Source: Symbiodinium natans
Lineage: Eukaryota > Sar > Dinophyceae > Suessiales > Symbiodiniaceae
NCBI GenBank assembly: GCA_905221605.1
Contig: CAJNDS010000702.1
Location: forward strand, 585,906 to 649,905
Length of the DNA: 64,000 bases
Reading direction: 5' to 3'
In this document: positions 1 to 8,750 of the stretch, one piece after another
Position numbering within the stretch: position 1 is the stretch's first letter
How the letters are laid out: every line of letters begins with the position of its first letter
Made by a program: the position numbers and the translations under genes
The notes under the pieces: generated by a model
What the model was told of the DNA's origin: nothing
Seen by the model: the letters and a program-made list of their open reading frames with translations, nothing else
The model's database searches: none

Positions 1-728
1 TCCTGACGTTGGTTGCCAAGCGTGTGCGATCCGTGATTTGCGCATATGCTGCAGATTGTCCTCAACATGCATATCTTCCACGACGTTCGACTGAAGGCGC
101 ACTGCTGTGGATCTTTCATAGATGTCGCATGATACGTGATCTTGCAGTTGGCAATCGTCGCACGATCTATGACATAAGAGCTGGCAAGGTTGCCTCGCCG
201 TTTTCGGGAGGTTTGATCTTATCGCTTGACATGAGCCAGGCATTCGATGCCATACCAAGACGTCACATTCAGGCGGCTCTGTTGGAAGCTGGTGTTGCTA
301 CCTCCGATGTGGTTCTTATCATGAATTGGCTTCAGGGTTCAGAGTACCACGTTGAACATGGTGGAGTTCGCCTCTCCATCTTGACTGATAGAGGAGTAAG
401 GCAGGGATGCGTTCTCTCTCCCCTTATTTGGTCATGCTTCACGTGCTATGTGGCGAAACGACTTCCATCTGCTCTATCCAGTGATGACTTGCAAATGTAT
501 GCCGACGATTTTCTCCAGTGCACGCTGTTCTCTGATTTGCAGTCTTTCCACAAGGCCCTGCGAGCTATATCGGTCCTTTTCGAGCACTTGCGCGGATTTG
601 GTCTGAAGCTCAACATGGAGAAAACGGCTCTTCTCATTCGAATGGCTCATCCTACAGGACAACAGGAACTACGCAAACATTTGGTGCACAATCACAAAGG
701 TTCCTTCCTGAGCGCTGTTCGATTTTGA
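1..728 (+). pseudogene. Reverse transcriptase domain (LINE), 5' partial
   Basis: The frame is open from the left edge. RT motifs are visible in order: motif A with the catalytic Asp in LILSLDMSQAFDAIPR, motif B as GVRQGCVLSPLIW, motif C as the YADD box in LQMYADDF, and motif D around GLKLNMEKTALL. The enzyme would prime cDNA on nicked chromosomal DNA during target-primed reverse transcription. The reading frame is lost around 715-728: the next frame, just upstream of 757, resumes typical LINE sequence (FEVQTIKHRLQVGKTQFARL), so a small indel has separated the palm from the thumb and C-terminal region. Confidence 0.85.
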
Positions 729-729
729 G

Positions 730-1872
730 GTCCAAACAATCAAGCATCGACTACAGGTGGGCAAGACACAGTTCGCCAGACTGAAAAAGGTTCTCACCTC
801 TAGACAATGCCTTCCTCTGGACAGAAGAGTCAGGATATGGAGTGCCTGTGTTTGGACCTCCCTCAGCTATGGCATCGCATGCTGTGGTGGCACGGGTTTC
901 GCCCTTATGAGCTTATCTGAGCTTGTGGCTACACAACTTCGCTCGATTGCCAGAACGCCTAGACACATCACGCATGAAACGAACCATGATCTGAGGCAGC
1001 GTTTAGGTCTTCAGGATCCACTGCAGATGGTGCTTGCCAGAAGTGTAGGCCTTATGGCTAGACTTCGTGATCAGTTGCCTCACCTCGCCCACAATGATGT
1101 CATGCATTGCCCGATATACTTGGATCAGGCTGTTACTGCTCATGATATGATCTTGACCGCCGCGAAGTATCAACCAAGGCTCGTCCGAATTGACAAACAA
1201 GTTGGCGTACCATGTCCTGAGTGTGGAATCTACTTCGTTGACGATAGTGCTGTCAAGAAACATATGGCGAGGAAGCATCCGGATGTACCAAATGAGGTGC
1301 CTCTCAATGTTGCCCAGTTGAATCGAGCTGATTTCTCCGTTGATGGTATGCCTGTCTGCAGGGGCTGCGGTATCAACTTTTTTGGATGGCAGAATCTTCT
1401 GAGGCATGTACAGCATCGACGCTGCCATGGGCTTCGCAAAATGTTTGATGCACATTCTCAAGCCCACACCAATGCACATGCCAATGCAGATCACAATGCC
1501 ACTGAGTCGCTTCCTTTGATCAGACGTGTGAACTTGGTGCGCGACTGGATTGCAGGGGGTTCACATCGGCTTCTGACTGATTTGCGTTCCGATTCTACAC
1601 TTAGACAGGAGTTGATGGCACATTGCTGTATTTGCAGACAGTGGATCGGTGATCCCAGGCATCTCAAACAACACATCCAGAAGTTTCATACTGAGCTGTT
1701 CCTACCGCTGCAAGATATAGTAGCCGAAGATAGTGCTGCCCTGGCGCCTACCCTCTCTGCTGCTGTGACCTGCCCTTACTGTGATCGAAGTGCCACAACA
1801 AAAACAAAGAGACATGCTGGCATGTGCACGGTGATCTTTCAGGTTGCATTGACGTGTCGTACATATGACGGC
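730..1872 (+). pseudogene. LINE C-terminal region with C2H2 zinc fingers
   Basis: Downstream continuation of the RT polyprotein in another frame. It begins with the thumb/connection-like segment (RVRIWSACVWTSLSYG). Four Cys/His finger-like clusters follow: CPECGIYF...HMARKH near 1215-1275, CRGCGINF...H near 1357-1415, CCICRQWI...HIQKFH near 1625-1690, and CPYCDRSA...H near 1770-1815. Such fingers in LINE C-termini are thought to bind template RNA or target DNA. Between fingers 2 and 3 is a His/Asn-rich stretch (HSQAHTNAHANADHNA). The frame degrades at the 46-bp tandem duplication starting at 1873. Confidence 0.7.
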
Positions 1873-1964
1873 CACCGCAGAGGAGATCGCTTCTCTCTTC
1901 GGGGGCTCTCTCCCCCGTCACCGCAGAGGAGATCGCTTCTCTCTTCGGGGGCTCTCTCCCGGCG
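1873..1964 (+). repeat. 46-bp tandem duplication inside the LINE
   Basis: The 46-bp block beginning CACCGCAGAGGAGATCGC at 1873 is repeated at 1919 with nearly identical sequence. Because 46 is not a multiple of three, the duplication itself shifts the LINE frame, which fits the change of coding frame seen across this point. Confidence 0.85.
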
Positions 1965-1976
1965 TTCAAGGCGCAC

Positions 1977-3060
1977 ATGGAGAAGCGCCAGAAAGAGCTG
2001 GGGAAGGGACAGACGGAATCTCAGCCTCCAACCAAGTGGACCAAGACGGAAGCAAAAGGTCAGGGCAATCAGAGACAGGGCAAGGGACACGGCAAAAAGG
2101 GCTCACAGCGTGGTTCCGGAAGCAAGCCAAAGCAGAGCAAACCACAGCTGCAGTACTTCGAATGCTGATTCAGCTGGCCTTGAGACACGAGGACAACATC
2201 AATCTTCTGCGTCTCGACCGATCCTTCATTCTGATAATGAAGACATCAGGGCAGGAAAGCCTTCTTCCAGCTCTGTACGATGTCTCAGCTCAGTGGAAGG
2301 ATGCAAAAGAGCTGGGGCAGACAGAGTGCTCGCTTCGCATTGCTCTTTTCAAGTGCCTGATCTTGGAGATCAAGTCCAGGGCCACCCTGGTCGTGGAGGA
2401 CGAGACCAAAATTGCACAAGCGATCAAGATGGGCTGGATCAAGAAGGAGGAGGGGAAGGAGCCCGCCTGGACATCCCTGGTTTACGACAAGAACACAAAG
2501 CTCGAGATCCCGGCTCCGGACCTGGGCCCACTTCTGCACAGCGACTTGATACAACAGCTGGACCGCCTACTGGAGGGGATGGACAATCACACATTGCAAC
2601 GTTTCCACGCGACCCGCCCTCTGGCGACGGAGTATCAGGGGGAGGTGGTGGCCTTTCTTCTGGAGATTTCCAATCGGGGCAATCCTTGCCAACGCATGCA
2701 CCATGCACTGGTCACGCTTTGCCAATCGTCGGCAATGCACTTGGTGGGGGCACGTCTGAAGCGCGAGACACAGAAGCGAGCACCACTGGCACAGAAGCTG
2801 ATGGAGATGCTGCAGTCCAAGTACTCAACCTAGCTCTTGCAAATGATGGCAACGTGTGTTATCAAAATGCCACTGTGATTTCTTTGGTTTGGTCTTTGCT
2901 TTTTGTCCCAGATATACAGGCCGGACTCCGGGATGCAGACGGATTAGGCGACGCTGGTTTTCTCTTTAGGAACCTACTGAGTGGAACTTGCAACAATCTG
3001 GCTGACATAGCAGGGTGGCACAGTCTCCTGAGACATTGGCGCGAGCCTCACCTCCAACAC
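1977..3060 (+). pseudogene. LINE linker, helical domain and N-terminal half of USP-like protease
   Basis: At 1977-2150 a Lys/Gln/Gly-rich basic stretch (KGQGNQRQGKGHGKKG) is coded in one frame. From about 2150 to 2833 another frame carries a helical domain with runs such as LIQLALRHEDNINLLRLDRS and ALFKCLILEIKSRATLVVED. A third frame from about 2834 reads LANDGNVCYQNATVISLVW, which matches the Cys box of C19/USP ubiquitin proteases (N..G-N-x-C-Y-x-N), with Cys as the putative nucleophile. Coding is lost after HLQH at about 3060. The three-frame composition shows pseudogenisation; the protease assignment rests on the Cys box here and the His box beyond the insertion. Confidence 0.6.
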
Positions 3061-3115
3061 GCTTACTGTTCGCGTGCGAATCGTGTTTTATCGCTTGCTT
3101 CCAAAAATGCCCTGT

Positions 3116-3386
3116 GAGAAACGGTATGCCGTTTGCTCGCTGTTTGAAGCCAAAAGTTATTTTGATGCTTTGTTTTCCCATGCTCAACGATTACCGGTTG
3201 CATGCTCTGCATGTTTTCATGTTCAGCAAATTACATGGTGCAGTGGCTGTCTGCAGCTTGTTGTGATGTGCCTTGGTGTGCAACATGCCATGCTTTGTGA
3301 ATGCAAAGGTGCAATTGATGTCTGCAGCTTGTTGTGTATTCCTTGACGTGCAGCACGGGCTCCATCGCGCCGTGCAAAAATTTGTC
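3116..3386 (+). repeat. 271-bp direct repeat, copy 1
   Basis: Identical by eye over 271 bp to 3875-4145. The pair frames a 488-bp unrelated interior, an LTR-like or TRIM-like arrangement, but the ends are GAGAAACGG...TTTGTC rather than TG...CA and no clear primer-binding site was seen. Confidence 0.9.
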
Positions 3387-3874
3387 TGTGTGAACCGGGT
3401 TTGGGGCTCCAACTGGTCCTGCTTCAACAGGCCCTCTCCTCAAACCTTGGCCTTAGGCCCAGTGCAAGTTGCCTGCGTGAAGCAGGCAGCGGATGGGAGC
3501 TCGCCTCCGTGGGCGAGCCGCACTAGAGTCACCCGTGCATTTGGGGCCCTGCAGCCCCGTGGGTCCTGCCAGGACCACCTGCTGTTGCTTTTGTTCCGGC
3601 TTCGGCTTGGGCGTGGCTTGCCTGCTGTTTGTCATCAGCCTCTGTTAGCCTCCCATGGGCTCCACCTGCGGTCGTCGTGCTCCGGAACAGCCGCTCGTCG
3701 AGCAAGACCCACCCATACCAGCTTGTCAGCAGGTCTGTCAGCAATGTGGCCGTAACGGGTGCATCCGCTACCGCATCAACCACAACCACCATTGGTGCGC
3801 TCACTGTGTGATTGCCTGGTACTTGGCCGTCTACGACCGATAGATGATATCCCCTGGCTCCGACGCAGCCATGG
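3387..3874. other. Interior between the 271-bp repeats, no recognisable gene
   Basis: GC-rich unique sequence. Several overlapping open frames exist on both strands, but none has recognisable domains or a convincing start context. Confidence 0.5.
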
Positions 3875-4145
3875 GAGAAACGGTATGCCGTTTGCTCGCT
3901 GTTTGAAGCCAAAAGTTATTTTGATGCTTTGTTTTCCCATGCTCAACGATTACCGGTTGCATGCTCTGCATGTTTTCATGTTCAGCAAATTACATGGTGC
4001 AGTGGCTGTCTGCAGCTTGTTGTGATGTGCCTTGGTGTGCAACATGCCATGCTTTGTGAATGCAAAGGTGCAATTGATGTCTGCAGCTTGTTGTGTATTC
4101 CTTGACGTGCAGCACGGGCTCCATCGCGCCGTGCAAAAATTTGTC
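3875..4145 (+). repeat. 271-bp direct repeat, copy 2
   Basis: Second copy, identical by eye to 3116-3386. The perfect identity contrasts with the decayed LINE around it and implies recent duplication or gene conversion. Confidence 0.9.
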
Positions 4146-4645
4146 CCACCCAGCCCGCCCTGGGCATGCACCCGCAGGGCCCGCTCCCCGCGGCTGCAAC
4201 TCCCTGCGTGCACCGGCCGGTTCGCCGTTGCTCATCAGACGCGCCCCCGTCTCGGTCGGCTTGGCGTTTCGTCACTGGGGATCCCACCCGCCCTGCCCAG
4301 TTCAGGCTCTTGGCAGAGCCCGTCGCAGCAACAGCAGCTCCCTGCTGCCGTTCTGGCCACTTCCTGTAGTGTCTGGCTCCTTGCCGTAGTTTAGGACGTG
4401 ATGCGTGTAGAGATATCCTCGCCCTGAAAGGGGGCTTTGAGGTTTTTGTAGTTGGTGATGCGCATGCTTTTGTTAGGCATATGCACTGACACAATGTGCA
4501 TCGTGCTATCCCTAATGATCCTTGATTCGCCCACCGATGGAAAAGAAGGAATGCTTGGGACTGGCGAAGGCTTTAGGCTTTGCGTGTTGTCCTCTGATTT
4601 CGGACGGTGCTTTTGGGTTCAAACCAATTTTGGCACAAGCGATAA

Positions 4646-5227
4646 GATGTGGCTGAATTTATTTCACATGTACTTCCCCGTCTAAGGCTGGCATGCATGG
4701 CTGGTACATGGAGTGCAAGGCGTGACGTAGACTCACATGTTGGCATGCTGGACCATGGTTCCTTGTGGTTTCCCATTAATATGGCGATTCCTGGTGATGC
4801 AACCTCCATCTTTGACTGCGTGTTAGGATGGCATCACCAAGCGAACCTTCATGCTTTGGACTCAAGTACCTGCTTGTTTGCCATTCAGCTGGAAAGATTT
4901 TCGAAACCCCAAAACCATATTCTCAAGAACATGACGAGGCTCTCCGTACCTACCTTCATTTTGATGCCAGTCTTTGTCGATGACACGCTGGAGACTCAAT
5001 GGGTTCCTTTCCTGATCAAAGCCGGCATCTTCCATGTGGGACGAACACCGAAGTCAGGTCACTATAGATCTTTTCTGGTGAACGGGCAAGATGTAGACAG
5101 TGACGTGATGCATGATTTTCCGCCTTCTTTTGTGACCGAAGATGCACAGAGAGCTTTTCCTCTGACCAACATTGATTCTGAACTTGTTTTGCGTAACACT
5201 TATGTTCTTTGGTGTGTCCGTGAGTAG
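4646..5227 (+). pseudogene. C-terminal half of LINE USP-like cysteine protease
   Basis: Continues the protease after the insertion, starting DVAEFISHVLPRLR, which would follow HLQH directly in an intact copy. Near 5035-5085 it has AGIFHVGRTPKSGHYRSFL; the SGHYRSF stretch matches the His box of C19 ubiquitin-specific proteases. The end, NTYVLWCVRE, then stops at 5225-5227. The frame is open for about 190 codons, so this half is better preserved than the rest. A deubiquitinase-like domain in a LINE may protect the retrotransposon protein or modify host factors, but that role is inference. Confidence 0.6.
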
Positions 5228-5381
5228 TGTAGCGCTGATGCTTCTTGCAGCTTCGTGAATACACGTTTGACTGCAACTTTTGACGTGTGTGGGAGCAGCT
5301 CGCTTTGCAGTACGCTGCGGAGCTGGCCATCTTGATTGGCCGGGCCAAAAGGCCTGCTCGATAGTCTCGCTAGCCGTTTCG

Positions 5382-5927
5382 TTACGGTGCGTTCACAAAG
5401 CAAAAGGCCCGAGCATCGATCAATTGCTGCTGCCGCTTGTAGAGCAGCGGCGTCAAGTTGTAGCTGGGATACTGCTTGTGAAACGCCCGCAGCATCGCGG
5501 CCTCATTGCGCCGCTCGGGGAAGGGCATCATCTCTTTTTACAAGTCCATTGTGTTTGCGAGCAGGAGCTCATGGAAGCGGTCGGCTCGCGAGAGCTGCCG
5601 GGCGCGGCGAGCCTCCGAGGGCGTCATACGCAGGGGCTCTTGTGCTCGCTCCTGCTGGGGCTCTTGCTGCGGCTCCGGTGTCGGCGGCTCAACCGAAGGT
5701 CGCTCAGACACGGGCTTCGGAAGCTCCGCCACGGCCACAGTCGGGGGCGGTTTCGCCTTGTTCTTTGAACCTGGGGGTCGCCCTCGTCGCTTGGGACGGG
5801 GCGCTTCTTCAGCAGCCTCGGTCGGCGGCCTGGCCACCACGGCAGGCTCGGCAGGCTCGGGAGGTGGCTCGGTGGCCACCACCGGCTGCGCAGGAGCGGG
5901 TTCATCCTCAGCCATTTTCTTTTCCAA
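5382..5927 (-). pseudogene. AT-hook-like basic protein with in-frame stop
   Basis: A Pro/Ala/Glu-rich protein starting MEKKMAEDEPAP (an internal Met at codon 5 is an alternative). About residues 44-56 read PKRRGRPPGSKNK, a canonical AT-hook core (RGRP flanked by basics) that binds the minor groove of AT-rich DNA. The C-terminal part is charged and helical (PSEARRARQLSRADRFHELL). A TAA stop at 5538-5540 follows NTMDL, but the same frame stays open for another 51 codons (EMMPFPERRNEAAMLRAFHK...) to a TAA at 5382-5384, so the native protein is probably longer by that tail. Separated from the capsid gene stop by about 10 bp. A T-rich tract sits just upstream of the start. Confidence 0.55.
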
Positions 5928-5936
5928 TTTTTTTTG

Positions 5937-6658
5937 TTATCGTTCGGTGTCGAGGAAAACCACAAAGGAAATGCTGGTGCCTCGAGTGTTTACGATGTTG
6001 CCCTGGTAGTCGGTGAGCTTGAAGCGCAAGTGACGCAGGGTTATGGGCCCGTGCAGCTGAACCCAGTGCCCCTCTGACGTCTCGGTCTCCATGACGTGGC
6101 CCACACCTTTCGAAACGACGATTTTGCAGAGGATGTCGTGCCCCAACGGGCCCACCGTCGTCTCCCCGTTGGCCAGTGTTGGGCACCTGAGGTACAGTTC
6201 TGAGACCGGACTCATCGTCACAAAGACGAAGCGCTGCACAGAGCCTGTGAGGTAGCTGGGGCCCAGGAGGTGGTTGATGGACAGGGGCTTGCTGGGCGAG
6301 GTGCCCGGCGCGTAGGGGTCGTGCCTGGGAAGCGCTGCCGGAGCTCGGCGTCGTTCAGGATGAGGCGCACACCATCCCAGCTAATGTCCAACTCATTGGT
6401 CTCGGCGGTGTAGCTGGCGGAAGCGAAGTTGCTGCTGATCCACGCAGCAAGTCTCGGGCCCGTGTACGCGCCCACCGGGAGCTCCGCGTAGTGCAGGGTG
6501 CTGGCCACCGTGTCCTCCCAGTACAAGAACGTCCCGCGGTCCGTGCTCAGGAAGGCGTTGGCGCCGGATTGAATGTGCACACTCTCACCGATGTCGAAGG
6601 AGAAGCTGCTGTCCGTGCCCTCCGCGCGGAGGCGCGAGTCCACGTAGATACTTGTCAT
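5937..6658 (-). pseudogene. Minor capsid (penton-like) protein candidate, one frameshift
   Basis: Begins MTSIYVDSRLRAEGTDSSF, a form typical of penton or vertex proteins of small eukaryotic dsDNA elements, with a beta-rich body including YWEDTVASTLHYAELPVGAY and ISSNFASASYTAETNELDI. After NDAELRQRFPG the sequence moves to the next frame near 6313-6318 (one C missing from a C run on the coding strand) and continues to FVVFLDTER at 5940. About 240 codons in total. Its ATG overlaps the ATPase stop as ATGA, suggesting polycistronic or coupled expression in the ancestor. The capsid role is inferred from family resemblance recalled by eye and from position beside the packaging ATPase, so it is plausible rather than proven. 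Confidence 0.5.
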
Positions 6659-7473
6659 GCCCTTTTTGGAACGGCGCCATCGGGCCTCCCCCCAACAACT
6701 TGGCCGCCATCTGGCTCAGGAGCGTCCCCATTTAGCAAGAACTTCCGGTCGAAGCGCACCCAAAACATGTCTTCCTTGGGCGCGCGGAGGTTAACGAACC
6801 AGAAGCTGTAGGGCTCTCGCGTGGCTTCTTCGTACATCGAGTACAGGGTTTCCTTCGGCAGCATGGCCGAGAGTTCCTCCACCAAAGCGTCCAGCTCTAG
6901 CTGATTCCGCAGCCGGAAGACGCAGTAGAACATCACATTGACCCGCACCGCGCTGCTCATGAGCCGAAGCTTCTGGGTCGAGACCCAGGTGTTGATGCAA
7001 AAATGTCTGCCCCTGATGAACAGGGTGTCCAAAACGCCATCTCCCGTCTTGCGGTGCACCGCAGGATTATCGGCATGGTCATCTAGAACGACCAAAACCT
7101 GGTACAGCTTCTTCAGGCCCAGCTCCTTGCTCTTCTGGGTGATGCGCTTCTGGTCGGCGATGATCTTCCGCAGCGCCGCTTCGTCCCAATCCTCCCACCA
7201 GCACTGCTCCCGGTCCGTATTCACGCCCAGCTCGTCTCGGATATAGTCCTTAACGGGCTGCCAGGCAGAATCGACCTCTACCGAGGGTGAGAAGATAAAG
7301 ATGCGCTCAAAACAGCCCCTGTACTGCTCCAAAATCATGCTCACCAAAAGCACGGTCTTCCCGGAAGCCGATGGAGCGCATAAAATTCCGTTGGCGGGGG
7401 GCTTGCAAACCACGGGGTCAGGCGGCTGCTTGACAGAGTACTCAGGCGTCTTGAAGAGACGCACCTTGCCCAT
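6655..7473 (-). CDS. A32/FtsK-HerA-type DNA packaging ATPase
   Basis: An intact 272-residue frame. A Walker A-type P-loop is at about residues 31-43 (CAPSASGKTVLLV), and a Walker B strand with acidic pair at about 127-135 (YQVLVVLDDHAD). A polar sensor-like segment follows (RGRHFCINTWVSTQKL), then an Arg-containing helix (VFRLRNQLELDALVEEL). This is the layout of A32-like genome packaging ATPases of NCLDV, Polintons and virophages, which pump DNA into a prohead. It is the only cassette gene with no visible lesion. Its start lies within the 3' end of the methyltransferase frame and its stop overlaps the capsid ATG by 4 nt. The last 20 or so residues are Gly/Asp-rich and may be variable. Confidence 0.75.
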   Translation of the reverse strand: MGKVRLFKTPEYSVKQPPDPVVCKPPANGILCAPSASGKTVLLVSMILEQYRGCFERIFIFSPSVEVDSAWQPVKDYIRDELGVNTDREQCWWEDWDEAALRKIIADQKRITQKSKELGLKKLYQVLVVLDDHADNPAVHRKTGDGVLDTLFIRGRHFCINTWVSTQKLRLMSSAVRVNVMFYCVFRLRNQLELDALVEELSAMLPKETLYSMYEEATREPYSFWFVNLRAPKEDMFWVRFDRKFLLNGDAPEPDGGQVVGGRPDGAVPKRA

Positions 7474-8073
7474 TTAACCCAAGTGTTGCGCTCGCGGCGA
7501 TCTCGTCGCACAGCGCGGGCGGGATGGAGTAGAGCTGGTCCCGCGAGTTGCTCCCCTGCCGCCCCTTGGTGGGCCCTCGCTGCGCAGCCTCTGGGTGACG
7601 AGTTCCTTGGAAGGCCTCGCAGCGGTCTCCCTTGCGGCAGGGCCCCTGGGAGGGGGTCCAGGGCAGGTTGTGCCACACCGCGGTGGGCTTCTTGTACCGG
7701 AAGCCGTACTTGCAGTACGTGACCCGGTCCATGTGCAGCCCTTGCGTGTAGGGGCGGGTTTTCAGGCGCCCGGTGCTCGGGTTCTCGATGGCCCACCACT
7801 TGGGCTTGAGGTAGTCGATGATCTCGAACGTCTTGAGCACCAGGGCGTCCCCGACCGGCAGGTTGCGGGGGCGCTTCTTGAGGGCGAACAGGGCGAGGCC
7901 CACACCATGTCGAAGTGCCCGGGCTCGAAGGCCTTGTAGTCCCACTGCAGGATGTCGGAGCAGATGGTTGGGCTGGCTTTTGGGTTGCTGTCAAGACTCG
8001 TTACCTCCCAGCCACGGGCCTCGAAGGCACGTCCGACCGACCCCGTGCCGCTGAAGAGTTCCAGGAGTCTCAT
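7442..8073 (-). pseudogene. DNA (cytosine-5) methyltransferase, frameshifted
   Basis: Motif I is at the N-terminus (MRLLELFSGTGSVGRAFEARG), followed by the acidic SAM-binding end (VTSLDSNP). Motif IV begins FDMVWASPC, then the frame is lost near 7893-7908, with an apparent short deletion around the PC loop: the family normally has a PPC box and about ten further residues. The second frame resumes with ALVLKTFEIIDYLKPKWWAI, motif VI ENP and a GFRYKKPTAVW segment near the C-terminus. The length of about 205 residues fits compact viral C5 methylases without a large recognition domain. Loss of one Pro and the frame break should abolish activity. Possible native role: modification of element DNA to evade host nucleases. 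Confidence 0.65.
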
Positions 8074-8161
8074 TTGTTGAAGGAAAAGAAAAGGCCCACA
8101 GGACCAGCAAGCACGCCAGCAGGGCCACCACGCACTCCGCGGTGGAGACGGTGGCCGGCAT
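7991..8161 (-). CDS. Small single-pass membrane protein candidate
   Basis: A 56-codon frame beginning MPATVSTAECVVALLACLL, with one hydrophobic segment at about residues 9-26. Its 3' part overlaps the methyltransferase start by about 80 nt, so the native stop may have been closer to the hydrophobic helix. It starts 31 bp from the divergent plus-strand gene. Many Polinton-like cassettes carry tiny membrane proteins, but this one has no recognised family and the call rests on the helix and its position. Confidence 0.3.
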   Translation of the reverse strand: MPATVSTAECVVALLACLLVLWAFSFPSTNETPGTLQRHGVGRTCLRGPWLGGNES

Positions 8162-8192
8162 TTTTTTTCTTGTCGTGAAAAAAGAAGGAGCG
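8162..8192. promoter_or_regulatory. Short divergent promoter region with near-palindrome
   Basis: Only 31 bp separate the minus-strand ATG (8159-8161) from the plus-strand ATG (8193-8195). The spacer is a T-tract followed by an A-tract (TTTTTTTTCTTGTCG then GAAAAAAGAAGG), so both genes have the same A-rich leader when read outward. A shared bidirectional promoter is the simplest reading, as inference. Confidence 0.4.
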
Positions 8193-8750
8193 ATGGAGCC
8201 CAAAACGGTACTCAAGCTCGGTGAGCTTACGACCAACCAGCGTGGCGGCAAGTTCTTCCCGGTGTGCGCGGAGGCCTGGCGGTCGCACGAGTGGCTGCGC
8301 ATCTTGTGGCACCCCAGCCCCTACGGCAGCGAGACGGAAGCCCGGCGACTCCCCCTGTGTCTCGAGCAGAACGAGGCCGCCAAGGCAGACCTGGAGGCGA
8401 TCGAGAAGGACATCAAGGGCCAGCTGACCCAGCGATGCCTCCACGACTCTAAAATCTTCGGCCGCTGCCTCACCGCGTCGGACGTGGAGGGTCGCTTCGT
8501 GTCCTGCCTTAAGACCTCCTCCCGCGGGAACAGCTTCATCAAGCTCAAGGTCGATTTGTCCCGAGTCCACTTCTGGGACGCTGACCAGCAGCCGCTGGAG
8601 GATCCTGGCGACCTGGCCGGTCGGGAATGCAAGGTGCGCGCAGATTTGCGCCAGGTGTGGCTCATGTCGGGCCAGTGCGGGCTTCTGATGGAAGTGACGG
8701 ACCTGCAGCTCAGAGAGGCCGAAGCCCCGGCTTTTCAGTGTCCGTTCTAG
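8193..8750 (+). CDS. Conserved virus-like cassette protein, possible ssDNA-binding protein
   Basis: The frame runs 185 codons from ATG at 8193, chosen over the upstream in-frame start because it begins right after the shared A-rich leader and reads MEPKTVLKLGELTTNQRG. It is the only plus-strand gene in the cassette. The C-terminal part alternates hydrophobic and charged residues in a beta-rich pattern (SFIKLKVDLSRVHFWD, ECKVRADLRQVWLMSGQCG), which would suit an OB-fold single-strand-binding protein next to a polymerase and helicase. No motif proves this. The 3' end meets the helicase stop (8747) tail-to-tail. No lesion was seen. Confidence 0.5.
   Translation: MEPKTVLKLGELTTNQRGGKFFPVCAEAWRSHEWLRILWHPSPYGSETEARRLPLCLEQNEAAKADLEAIEKDIKGQLTQRCLHDSKIFGRCLTASDVEGRFVSCLKTSSRGNSFIKLKVDLSRVHFWDADQQPLEDPGDLAGRECKVRADLRQVWLMSGQCGLLMEVTDLQLREAEAPAFQCPF

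Larger units (their letters stand above)
3088..4645. mobile_element. Non-autonomous DNA-transposon-like insertion splitting the LINE protease
   Basis: The LINE protein reads to HLQH at about 3060 and resumes at DVAEFISHV near 4646. The intervening DNA is bounded by inverted repeats: TTATCGCTTG at 3088-3097 and its complement CAAGCGATAA at 4636-4645, with weaker similarity continuing inward for about 12 bp. It contains no convincing protein. It holds two identical 271-bp direct repeats (listed separately). No clear target-site duplication was found, and about 27 bp between 3060 and 3088 is unexplained, so the exact left end is uncertain. Confidence 0.45.
1..5290 (+). mobile_element. Degenerate LINE-type retrotransposon, 5'-truncated by the window
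   Basis: A non-LTR retrotransposon copy running off the left edge. In order it shows a reverse transcriptase domain, a C-terminal extension with several C2H2-type zinc fingers, a basic Gln/Lys-rich linker, a helical domain, and a USP-like cysteine protease domain. The coding sequence moves through all three frames, with shifts near 715-728, after 1870 and near 2150, and is interrupted by an insertion at about 3088-4645. The endonuclease expected upstream lies outside the window. The 3' boundary near 5290 is a guess: coding ends at 5227 and virus-like minus-strand coding begins at 5382. The copy is certainly dead. Confidence 0.8.

Noticed and set aside
3116-4145. LTR retrotransposon (TRIM) interpretation of the 271-bp repeats
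   Set aside because: No TG...CA ends, no clear primer-binding or polypurine site, and TIR-like sequence outside the repeats.
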